Translations under genes and position numbers: made by a program
DNA from: Amoebidium appalachense
Lineage: Eukaryota; Ichthyosporea
Length of the DNA stretch: 64,000 nt
Reading direction: 5' to 3'
NCBI GenBank assembly: GCA_963693365.1
Contig: CAVNZM010000006.1
Coordinates: 6,572,001 to 6,636,000, forward strand
The notes under the pieces: model-generated
Seen by the model: the letters and a program-made list of their open reading frames with translations, nothing else
Told to the model about the DNA's origin: nothing
Database searches by the model: none
Shown: piece by piece, positions 14,674 to 27,042 of the stretch
How the letters are laid out: each line of letters begins with the position of its first letter
Numbering within the stretch: position 1 is the stretch's first letter

Positions 14674-15794
14674 CCCCCCCTCCCCCCCCTTCACCCCTTC
14701 GGCCCTTCCTCCCCACATACACACACCTAACGATCCCCTAGTTCACAAATTCAAGTACCCGTCAGCTTCCCTGCCTCTCAAAGTTTTCCCTATTTCCATC
14801 CTTTCACCCCTTTGCTGACAAGCAGACAAGACACCCACCTTCCTTTTCTTCCCTCGCCCCTTCCCCCTTCCCTCCCTTCCCTCCCTCCCCCCCTCTTGCA
14901 GCAAAAACAAAAGCCAAAGAAGGAGAAGAAGAAGAAAGGAGAAAAAAAGGGGAAGAGAGGGAAAAAACGGACAAACCACCAAACACAAGAAAGGTGTTGC
15001 CAAAACGGATACGAAGTGGTCACAAGACGGCAGCGATGGCAAGAAAATCTGAGAGATGACGAGACAACTGAGAGACAGCGAGAAAATATGAAAGACGGCG
15101 AGAAAATATGAAAGACGGCGAGAAAGTATCTGAGAGATAGCGAGAAAATCTAAGAGATGGCAAGAAAATATGAGAAACAGCGAGAAAATCTAAGAAATGG
15201 CAAGGAAATCTAAGAGAGTGAGAAAATCTGAGAGACGGCGAGAAAATCTGAGAGACAGCGAGAAAATCTAAGAAATGGCAAGGAAATCTAAGAGAGTGAG
15301 AAAATCTGAGAGACGGCGAGAAAATCTGAGAGACGGCGAGAAAATCTGAGAGATGGCCAGAAAAATCTGGACGTGTGACACACCAAGTCATGGGCAGCCT
15401 CTCGATATTGGCCTTGCCCTTGTTGCACTTGCTGCACATGGCCCGGAAGAACCAATCACCGTCCACACGAGGGCTACCGTTGAACTCAGGTACCTCTTCT
15501 GCATAAAGAGAAAAAGGGATAGAAAAAAAGGAGGGGGGAGAAGGGGGGGGGGGGGAGGGGGGGGGATATTAGGGGAGGAGGGAGATGGGCAGGAGCGGGA
15601 GAGGGACGAATGATAGGAAGGGTGGGAAGTTGATCCGGCGGAGTAGAAGGAGGGGACGGGGGGAAGGAGAGGGGGGTGGTGGGGGTAAGGACTGAAGCAT
15701 GCAAAGGTGGGTGTGAGAAAAACGAAAGGAACAAAAAGGCAAAGGGGACGGGGGGGGGGAGGGGGGAAGGGGGGGGTGAGAAGGGGATGAAGGT

Positions 15795-15840
<46 letters not shown>

Positions 15841-16234
15841 GGAAGTGAGAGGTTCGAGAGGAGGGAGCACGGTTATTGAAGACTTGGGGTGAGTAGATAA
15901 GGTAGTGTTTGTTTACAAACAAAGAGAAACGAAAGGAGACGACGAGGCGTCACACACGTGCTTTCCTTGTGGCCCATGCATGCTTCGCGAAGTATTTGCA
16001 TGCGTGAGTAACGGAAGGGGGCAGGGTGGGGTGAAGGAAGTGAGGGAGGTACGCGACGATACTATGTGTTTGTGTGTGGGTGTGGAAGTGTGTGCTGAGA
16101 GGGGGAGGGGCGGGGGGAAGGGGGGAGGGGAGGGGGGAGGGGAGGGGAGGCATATTACCCTCTGGAACAAGGGTGCCACAGACGAAGCAGAATAACTGCA
16201 CGTCTTCAATCTCCACCCTGGGGGCAACGGTGAC
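174..16234 (-). CDS. KAT14: KAT14 (CSRP2BP/ATAC2) histone acetyltransferase homologue, partial at both ends
   Basis: Subunit of the ATAC co-activator complex; nuclear chromatin acetylation (family knowledge). Exons in transcript order: 16234?-16159, 15498-15384, 13947-13849, 12591-12553, 11508-11448, 10088-10031, 7028-6983, 6468-5211, 4633-4357, 3337-3235, 2526-2408, 1168-1051, 264-174. Junction phases match throughout except for one extra base in 4633-4357. Diagnostic blocks in KAT14 order: a C4 finger (FCFVC, then MCSKC), [32 protein letters not shown], a GWW block, [31 protein letters not shown], then [17 protein letters not shown] with QLQLLEDIV. Human KAT14 has the same blocks in the same order. 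A Gln/Pro- then Lys-rich region of about 420 residues is inserted in the middle. The final exon ends in phase 2 with a clean donor (174/173), so the GNAT domain lies left of the window. The first exons upstream of 16.23 kb were not found; human has roughly 80 more N-terminal residues. Confidence 0.92.
1051..1168 (-). CDS. KAT14: KAT14 exon leading to SPFTE
   Basis: Acceptor at the end of a T-rich tract (ttttttttttcag) and donor TTTACTG|gtaaac. It encodes [19 protein letters not shown] and ends KSPFT(E), matching the segment before RILKPYIRRDYE in human KAT14. Confidence 0.9.
1636..2090 (+). repeat. (GTGA)n tetranucleotide array, about 450 bp
   Basis: Nearly uninterrupted GTGA/GAGT units with scattered variants (gttagtaggt, gcagtg), lying in a KAT14 intron. 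It leads into GA-rich sequence at about 2070-2105. Confidence 0.95.
2408..2526 (-). CDS. KAT14: KAT14 exon with HILDRYQ
   Basis: A 119-nt exon, phase 1 in and 0 out. A basic [10 protein letters not shown] stretch, a possible nuclear localisation signal, precedes [11 protein letters not shown], which matches FRILDRYQ of human KAT14. Confidence 0.9.
2620..2700 (+). repeat. (CT)n tract with (TCTG)n
   Basis: About 22 CT units followed by ctgtctgtctatctgtctgtc, in the KAT14 intron between the GLPLF and ILDRYQ exons; T/C-rich low complexity continues to about 2840. Confidence 0.9.
3112..3580 (+). repeat. (TG)n/(CG)n microsatellites flanking a KAT14 exon
   Basis: (TG)n with GCGCGC interruptions on both sides of the exon at 3235-3337. 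The right-hand tract supplies that exon's acceptor on the minus strand. Alternating purine-pyrimidine (GC)n/(GT)n sequence can form Z-DNA (known property; inferred here). Confidence 0.9.
3235..3337 (-). CDS. KAT14: KAT14 exon with [11 protein letters not shown] block
   Basis: A 103-nt exon encoding [18 protein letters not shown] and a short helix; the human equivalent is AKRDRGLPLFDLDQVV. The acceptor is the end of a (CA)n tract (cacacacag) and the donor is ATACG|gtacaa. Confidence 0.92.
4357..4633 (-). CDS. KAT14: KAT14 acidic exon with one-base frame conflict
   Basis: Acceptor ccttacag and donor AGACAG|gtgagg. The start reads as an acidic segment ([17 protein letters not shown]) in phase 0. 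The end must read [13 protein letters not shown], the conserved block before the GLPLF exon, in the +1 frame. The exon is 277 nt where 276 would restore one frame. An A7 run near 4490, where A6 is expected, is the simplest cause. A 37-nt intron ending ctgcag is a less likely alternative. Confidence 0.8.
5211..6468 (-). CDS. KAT14: KAT14 large low-complexity exon, lineage-specific insertion
   Basis: A 1258-nt exon. The first part is Gln/Asn/Pro/Met-rich with loosely repeated TNQMPP-like units. The second part (from about 5930 down to 5211) is a Lys/Glu/Arg/Asp-rich, highly charged segment with repeated DGK, KEKK and EGK units, probably disordered or coiled. Acceptor cccacacag and donor AAGAAG|gtggat. 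Human KAT14 has only a short charged linker here, so this exon accounts for most of the extra length. Confidence 0.85.
6983..7028 (-). CDS. KAT14: KAT14 short exon (46 nt)
   Basis: Acceptor cacataccag and donor ATCTC|gtacgt. It encodes [15 protein letters not shown]. It is supported mainly by good splice sites and by phases (1 in, 2 out) exactly linking the GWW exon to the large charged exon; sequence conservation is weak. Confidence 0.7.
7028..10030. other. Large KAT14 intron
   Basis: Holds (GT)n at 7395-7452 followed by poly-G, an AT-rich unique stretch at 7500-8300, poly-C/CA blocks at 8325-8600, a tandem duplication at 8806-9265, (TG)n at 9591-9688, poly-C at 9719-9758 and a T-then-G tract at 9855-9914. 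No further exon was recognised. Confidence 0.6.
8806..9265. repeat. Two-copy tandem duplication, about 220-bp unit
   Basis: Both copies carry acgggatatc..gacggagg..aacggacggg, then cagataacagcagacag, tttacaatcacaccggagaa and gaaaaggcaacacacgcac-like blocks in the same order. They differ mainly in G-run lengths. Confidence 0.85.
10031..10088 (-). CDS. KAT14: KAT14 exon with GWW motif
   Basis: A 58-nt exon with acceptor cccaacacag and donor GACAG|gtaggc. It encodes [19 protein letters not shown]. Phase 0 in, 1 out, joining the 7028-6983 exon. Confidence 0.87.
11159..11410 (+). repeat. 22-bp minisatellite, about 11 copies
   Basis: The unit gcatgcatgtgtgtgtccct plus gc repeats almost perfectly. 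One unit near 11320 lacks a GT (20 bp). Each unit contains the palindrome gcatgc. It lies in a KAT14 intron. Confidence 0.95.
11448..11508 (-). CDS. KAT14: KAT14 exon ([13 protein letters not shown])
   Basis: A 61-nt exon with acceptor gtgtggacag and donor CAGCAG|gtgggt. It corresponds to the block before the GWW motif in human KAT14. A 22-bp minisatellite begins about 35 nt into the downstream intron. Confidence 0.87.
11773..11854 (+). repeat. (GT)n, about 40 units
   Basis: Uninterrupted GT dinucleotide in a KAT14 intron, then degenerate GT-rich sequence to about 11960 and a C-then-A tract at 12000-12053. Confidence 0.95.
12502..12540. repeat. (TA)n, about 19 units, after poly-C
   Basis: A perfect self-complementary TA run directly after a C run at 12474-12500, about 13 bp from the donor of the KAT14 39-nt exon. 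Confidence 0.95.
12553..12591 (-). CDS. KAT14: KAT14 micro-exon (39 nt)
   Basis: Acceptor cattcccag and donor CAAG|gtaaga. It encodes [12 protein letters not shown], matching the KKTSTWWSTVAG block of human KAT14 that lies between the FRWKEDIC and GWW blocks. It is phase-symmetric (2/2), so skipping keeps the frame. Homology and phase support it, not length. Confidence 0.85.
13849..13947 (-). CDS. KAT14: KAT14 winged-helix-like exon
   Basis: A 99-nt exon encoding [13 protein letters not shown], then [15 protein letters not shown]. The animal counterpart has the same YNLSL...YFRWKEDIC pattern. The donor is a (GT)n tract starting directly at the exon edge (AG|gtgtgtgtgg). Confidence 0.9.
14131..14215. 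repeat. Very long poly-C run
   Basis: About 60 uninterrupted C and then further C blocks broken by single T, following (CT)n at 14111-14130. One of the longest homopolymers in the window. Confidence 0.95.
15030..15362 (+). repeat. About 20-bp minisatellite (gagaaaatctgagagacggc)
   Basis: About 16 imperfect copies with variants such as aagaaatggcaag. Larger blocks also repeat (15179-15238 resembles 15258-15316), which suggests higher-order duplication. It ends 20 bp from the donor of a KAT14 exon. Confidence 0.92.
15384..15498 (-). CDS. KAT14: KAT14 exon with second half of the C4 finger and ERLPMTW
   Basis: Acceptor ttatgcag and donor TTG|gtgtgt border a 115-nt exon with phases 1 and 2. It encodes [15 protein letters not shown] and ERLPMTW. 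The second Cys pair closes the finger started in the previous exon, and WFFRAMC matches the aromatic-rich stretch before the second pair in animal KAT14. Confidence 0.88.
16159..16234 (-). CDS. KAT14: KAT14 exon with first half of the C4 zinc finger
   Basis: Encodes a [19 protein letters not shown] segment with the first Cys pair. The donor GAGG|gtaata is clear and leaves phase 1, which joins the next exon as Glu. The 5' border is uncertain: acceptors at 16235/16236 (gacaag) and 16218/16219 (ccccag) both keep the frame open. Confidence 0.75.
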
Positions 16235-20502
<4,268 letters not shown>

Positions 20503-22102
20503 TTAGACACTAGTTTGGCTACTCTGACTACTCTGAGATCCTGATTGGCTGCCTGCAGACTTGCGGCCACGATTACTTTGCTTTCGATCGTGCCATTGCA
20601 GCTGCGTCTCTCCAGCAGGTGGCAACGCCAGGCCCAGCACAGCAGATGCACGAGAAGGGGGTGGGAACTGCCCACCAGCCGAGGGCTGGCCCACATGGCC
20701 CAAGTAAGGATGGGGACCGTGCTGCGGCAGTAGCCCAGGCATGGGGAAGGCAGGGCCGGGCTGAGGCGGCATGATGCCCCACGGTGGGGGCCAGCCATGT
20801 GGGTGGTGCGGGCCTGGATGGGGTGCAGGGGGCATGTGCGGCACATGGCCCTGCTGCATGTCAAGCGCGGGTGCTGGTGGCATGGCATCCTGATTGGCTG
20901 CAACCCAACGTGGGCAGCTCTTGGCCCGATTGGAGCCGAGGCAGCCCTTGCCCTGGCGGCCACACGTCTTGCAGGTCTTGGGGGCTCTCTGGGGTGGCTG
21001 CATAGGAGGGGGCACCGGCAAATCCATCTGCAGGGGCCCCTCAGGGCCAATGTTGCGATGCTTTTTGCCCACTAGCATGGGCAAGGGCCGCTCACGCTGC
21101 GCCCCTGCATCGACACCGTCTGGAACAGGGAGGGGTGGCAAGGGGGCAGGCCGTATGGTTGCTGGCACAGCGTCTGCCCTCTCCTCGCGCATACGCTTGC
21201 GGTGATCTGCCAGGCCCTCGTGTGTGGAGCGCTGTGCATGTGCCGTCTGCCAGGTCTTCCACTTGTCGAAATGCTTCTTGATGTAGGCCGCATCCTTCAT
21301 GTAGATTCCCCCAGCCACAGAGGCAGCCTTGTTGAAGTCTTGGGCCAAAGCCTCGAACAGCTGGCCGTTGGGCTTTGCATGTGCCTTGTAGGTGCCCAGG
21401 AGCAGCGTGCTGAATAGCTTGCGCTCCTGAGGGGTAAGCACCGGAAGGAAGGGGATGGCCACATGTTGCTTCTGCGCCAGGAACTTGTAGTCGCCCCTCA
21501 GTGCAGGGTCCGGCTGTGGTGCACCACGCGCCACCTGGTTGCCCCCCCCCCATGGCAGCACCGTCACCCTCCTCGACCTCACAGTCCTCTGGCCCGCCCA
21601 TCACGCCATTGGCTGCAGGCTCGATGTTATCAGACGGAGGTGGGGGTGCGGGCACCGCAACTGGCTCCTGCGCCGGGGCATTGGCCACACAGGAGAGCGG
21701 GGCAAAGTTGAAGTACTCCTCCGGTAGCTTGTAGCAGCCTACGGGTACCCACTGGGGGTCGAGGTGATGGCCGTACAGCATCAGCGCCAGTGCCTCCATG
21801 TCGTCAACAATCCAGGGGCTGTAGTGGGGGGGCCCCGATGCCTGGCCCAGGCGGTTGCGGTAGTGTGCACGCAGGTTGTGGCGGTGGCGCCTATTGGACA
21901 TGGTGGCGTCCAGCAGGCGCAGCGACATGCGTGTGGCCCCAAAGTGGGTGGCCAGGGGGTTGTGCACTGCCCCCTCCACCTCGTTGGTGCCCCGGATGCA
22001 GCGGTAGCGCATGAGCCCATCTGCGTCGGCAGTGGTCTCGTAGTAGAGGGGCAGGCCGGGGGGGTCCGACAGACAGCCATTTTGGGCGTGTTCGAGCAGC
22101 GA
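20503..22102 (-). CDS. Transposon gene exon 6: Glu motif, C-terminal helices and zinc knuckle
   Basis: It reads SLLEHAQNG, then RYRCIRGTNEVEG and MSNRRHRHNLRAHYRNR. A G10 run (21542-21551 on the plus strand) then forces a frame change; G9 would keep one frame into RGDYKFLAQKQHV, helices, CKTCGRQGKGCLGSNRAKSC and a Pro/Gly/Met-rich tail ending at 20503. The exon is 1600 nt where 1599 is a whole number of codons. Confidence 0.78.
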
Positions 22103-22166
22103 CTGTGGGGGCACAAGCAAACATCAGAGAGATGGGTGGGTGGTGGTGGTGGTAGTGTGTGTGTAT

Positions 22167-22212
<46 letters not shown>

Positions 22213-22284
22213 TGGGGTTGCTAAGGAAAAAAACGAGCAGGGAAAGGCAAAAAACAACTGGCTAGGCAGCAAGGGCCGTGCGGG

Positions 22285-22346
<62 letters not shown>

Positions 22347-22938
22347 TGTGTGTGTGTATGTTTGGGGGGGGGGGGGGGGGGGGGGGGGGGAGGCTAGGGT
22401 GTGCGTGTGTGTGCAGATGAACCAAGGATGACAAATAAGCGAAGAATCTTTTCTGTGGTGGTGGAGTTGTTGGGCGCCTGCAGGGGGGGGGGGGGGGGGG
22501 GGGGGGGATGTTGCCTCGAGTCTTTCAAAGCCATCCTTCTTGAACAGAGGCTTGCCATCCGGTCCGGGCGGCACATCCTTGTAGGTGTTTTTGAACTCCA
22601 CCAGCCGCGAGACCAGCGTGTATGGGTCGGGAATAACCCGCCGGATGCGCTCCATGAAGTAGCTCAGGTCGCCGCCCTTGAGCTCGGTTTCAATGTCGAT
22701 GCCCTTCTGCTCCAGCACCCCCTGTGAGGCAGGATGCCAATATTAATTTACTACGCACACTGCAATTTGGGTTTGGTAGACTTTGATACCTGCCGTTATT
22801 GTAGGACCCCTCCCCTCCACCCCCCCCATCTTCTCCCCCAACACAAGTAAAAAATGCATGTGGCTCTTTCCCCCCACAACCCTACATTATTTCTCTCTAG
22901 GCATATGAATAACCCCCACTCTCCTCCCCCCCCCCCCC

Positions 22939-22981
<43 letters not shown>

Positions 22982-24014
22982 TGCCCCCCCTCTCTCTGAG
23001 GCTCAGGCTCTCTCTCTTCCCTCAGAAGTTTTGTCGAAGGTGTGCATGGTTGTGGGTGGAATGGTGAGTGTGTGCTAACGAGTGTATGTGTGTGTGCGCG
23101 TCAGTCACGCATGTTGTTGTTGCCGTTTTTTTTATTTTTATTTTTTATTTTTTATTTTGGGGGGGGGGGAGGGGGGGGGGGGCACCTTCACATGTCCGTA
23201 ATCCTCTTCATTCCACACAAATATTGCCTCGCTGAGTGCGCGTGCGTACTCAGCCCTGCGGGGGTGTGACTTGTACGTGCCGTCCGCCGTGTTTGCAATG
23301 GAGTGGAAGGCGTCATTCAGCACAGTCTGCCACACCACCTCCCCAGGCGGTGCCTGGCCCAACATGCCCTCTCTGGGAGCTGCCTCGGGTCCCCCTGGGG
23401 CTGCCTCAAGGCCCCCCGGGGCTGCCTGGGGGTCCTGGGGGGGTGCCTGTGGGCCGGCAAGGGGTTGCTGCTGCTCGGCAGGGGGAGGGGCTGGGTCAGG
23501 GACCACCGGCACCTCGGCACCTGGGTCCGGTGGGGGCTGAATGGGCCGTAGCCACTGCAGGTGCACCATCAGCTCAAAGGGCGGCGGGCCCAGCTCTCCC
23601 AGGGTCTTGCCCTTGTCGGGGCCAAAGGGCACCTGCATGGCCGGCGACAGCACCTGATCCACCCGCACCACTGCATGCTTCTTGCCCACCTTCATGCCCC
23701 CCCAGCGCTCCGGCTGCACAGCCAGCACCACCCCGGTGGCTGCTGCAGCATGTGGGCCCCGCCGGGGCACAATCTCAACCCCTTCACCGAGTGCCTTTGC
23801 ATGAAGCCGCGCTGCATGTCATAGAGGGAAGCAAAAAACTCAGCCAAAAAGCCACAGCACCAACGTTTTTCTCTTCGCTCCACAAAAATCAAATGCATAT
23901 TCCTTAGCAACCCCCCTTCCCCCCCCCCCCCCCCCCCCCCCCTTCTCCCTCCCCCCCCCCCCCTCTCCCAGTGCCCAGCTTGTGTGGCACTTGCACGTGT
24001 TAACAGTGCTATAG

Positions 24015-24057
<43 letters not shown>

Positions 24058-24148
24058 ACCACCACCACCACCACCAATCACCCCCTCCTTTGATAGCCAC
24101 CCGACACCCAGCATAACACAACTGGAACACTGGCCCATGTGGTCAGCC

Positions 24149-24182
<34 letters not shown>

Positions 24183-25687
24183 CCCCTCCCCCCCCCCCTC
24201 CCCCCCTCTCCTCTGGGGGGCCCAAAATCTTTCTATATCTGGCATAAGCACATAAGCACTGGGGCAAAAAGCAGGTGGGATACACACCTGACAGGTTTGG
24301 CCTATCGACCACGGCCGAGTAGACCTGCAGGGACGCATATGCATCAAGGGCAGCGTAGGTGGCCTGCACCTCTGATAGCGGCTCGTGCCAGTTGGAGCAT
24401 CGAACAAGTGCCGGCTTGGGCAGCTTCTTGCCTATGACCTGGGCAGTGATGTCGGCCAAGCCCCGGGCCGCAGAGGTGATAGCTGCACGGGCATAGCAGA
24501 ACCGGCCCAGCTCCAGATAGCTGGCCACAGGGGTGCCGTAGTCCTTGTTGAGGTGGGCCGAGTCCGTGCCGATCTGCTTGCCCACCTTGATGATGCTGGG
24601 GTCCCTAAGCAGCGCAATCAGCTCGTCCACCAGCCGCGCGGGCGGGCTGTGGTTGGGGCCCATGCGTGCCAAGTGGAAGATGTACACGGCCCGTGCGGTG
24701 GCAATCTGCAGCGTGCAAACCTTGGACCGCGCCTGGCCCACCCGATAGACCCACTCGCAGTCCAGCCCCACCACGCGGTGCTGCTGCCCCTCCAGGTCGG
24801 CACGAATGGCCGCTGTAGCCACCACCGCCCCCTGGCAGTCGGTGTACACCGGCTTAGGGTAGTTGGCCGGCAGCTCCAGCCCAGGCAGACCGTCCGTCAC
24901 GCTTACCAGCGCAGCCTCGTTCAGACGGACGGGGCATTTTGGCCGGGCTAGGGTTGGAAACATGCGCTCAACAAACGCCCGGTCTTGGCAGCACCGATCT
25001 GTGTAGAAGAAGGCCGGGCCCTTGCTGTTGAGCGCCGCCGTGGTGGCAGAGATGCGCTGGATCACGGGCTCAATCTCCTGGTGGCTGCAGTCCCGTGTAA
25101 ATACCTGCGCCCGGATCTCTGGGGTGCCGCACTGTGTGAGAGGGCATCTCCGAGCAGCCATGCATGTTCTAGCTTCCCTTACCACATGGCCCTTCACGAG
25201 ACTTCAGTGCCCACACAATCCTTTCCCCCTCCCTCCCCCCAAACCCATGTGCCCACATACTTTCCCCTCCCTCTCCCCCAAAACCCTTCCCCCTCCTTCC
25301 CCCCAAACCCATGTGCCCACATACTTTCCCCAGGCCTCCCTTTCCCCCAAAATCTTCCCCCCCCCCCCTCCCCCTAAACCCATGTACCTACAATCCTTCC
25401 CCCTTCCTCCCCCTAAACCCTTGTGATCACAATCCTTTCCCCCTCTCTGCCTTCCCCCCAAACCCATGTGCCCACGATCCTTCCCCACTCCCCCTCCCCC
25501 CAAACCATGGGACAGCCCTCCATATGGCACCTACTGTCCCCCCCCCCCCCCCCCCCCCCCACCCCACCCCGGGCCTCTTGCCCTCTCTACCTTCAACCCC
25601 GACGGTGGTGTCTCTCCCCCCCCCCCCCCCCCCCCCTGCATCCCTTGCAATCACTGGCCCCTACTCCCATTCTGCTTGGCAGAAGCT

Positions 25688-25751
<64 letters not shown>

Positions 25752-25985
25752 ATTCCCCGCCAAAAGAAAGCTCCACCCCAGCCCACCCCAATCTCTACCC
25801 AGCAAAAACACATACACACATATCTGGAGCTTCCTAGTTTTTGCTCGACAGGGCAAGAATTGTCCCCAAAACCCACATACTACAAACCTCTACTCACAGT
25901 GTGCCACCTCATTAAATGTGGAGCCTAAGAGATTTAAAGGCCCTAGAGGGGGGGAGGGGGGGAGGGGGGGAGGGGGGGCGTGTGT

Positions 25986-26016
<31 letters not shown>

Positions 26017-26444
26017 GGGGGTGGGGGGGGGGGGGGGAGGGGGGAAGGGGGCCTGGGGGAGAGTGGGGGGAGGGGGGAGAAGAGGAGGGACCACACACCG
26101 CCAAGCTCGTTTACACAAGTCCATAGGCCTCGGTACAGAGGCTCCCCATTGATGCCGGTGAGCTTCCCAATTTGGAAGGTGTGGTCGGCCTTGAGCACGT
26201 TGTTTACGGGCTTGAGCTGCGTGTCCAGGCTCTGGTACTTTGCCGTGCGGTCGCTGAACTCAGTATACACGGCACTCAGGTATTTGCCTGAACCCCAAGT
26301 ACTGTTAGAACTCCACCACCCTCCCATCAGGACCATCCCCCCCATTCCCTCTAGTCCCTCGTGTTCATCTCACCTCTCTGTATTTTCGTAAGTCTGTATG
26401 GCTTTTCCCATCTCAAAAACGCTACACACCCATCTCCGGCCGTT

Positions 26445-26484
<40 letters not shown>

Positions 26485-26662
26485 CCCCGCCTCCCCGGCG
26501 CGCGCAAACCCTCCAAGTCATTGCACCAACTTTCACCTTCTTTCCCCTTTGTGCCCCATCTGCAGTTTGTCCCCTGCACGTCCGTTTGCCCTTCCCCCCA
26601 CACCCTCCTGCCACTACTATAATAACCATTAAGTACCGCCACCAAGATCCAGTCTACCACCA

Positions 26663-26721
<59 letters not shown>

Positions 26722-26865
26722 CCTCTCCACCTCCTTTCCCCCAACACACACAGACACACATGCGCACACCCACCATCTAATTTCAGGCATAACAGTTCTC
26801 CACGATTTCCCAAGCACACTCACTGGTACATGGACCGTTATGCTTTCACCCCTCTGATGATCCCT

Positions 26866-26902
<37 letters not shown>

Positions 26903-26973
26903 ACCACCACCACCACCACCACCACCATGACTGATTGCCACCACCACCACCTAATCCATCACCATGTCCCCCC

Positions 26974-27042
<69 letters not shown>

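Noticed and set aside
15020-15466. Repetitive [14 protein letters not shown] open frame
   Set aside because: A translation of the 20-bp repeat in a KAT14 intron, partly overlapping the real exon in the same frame.
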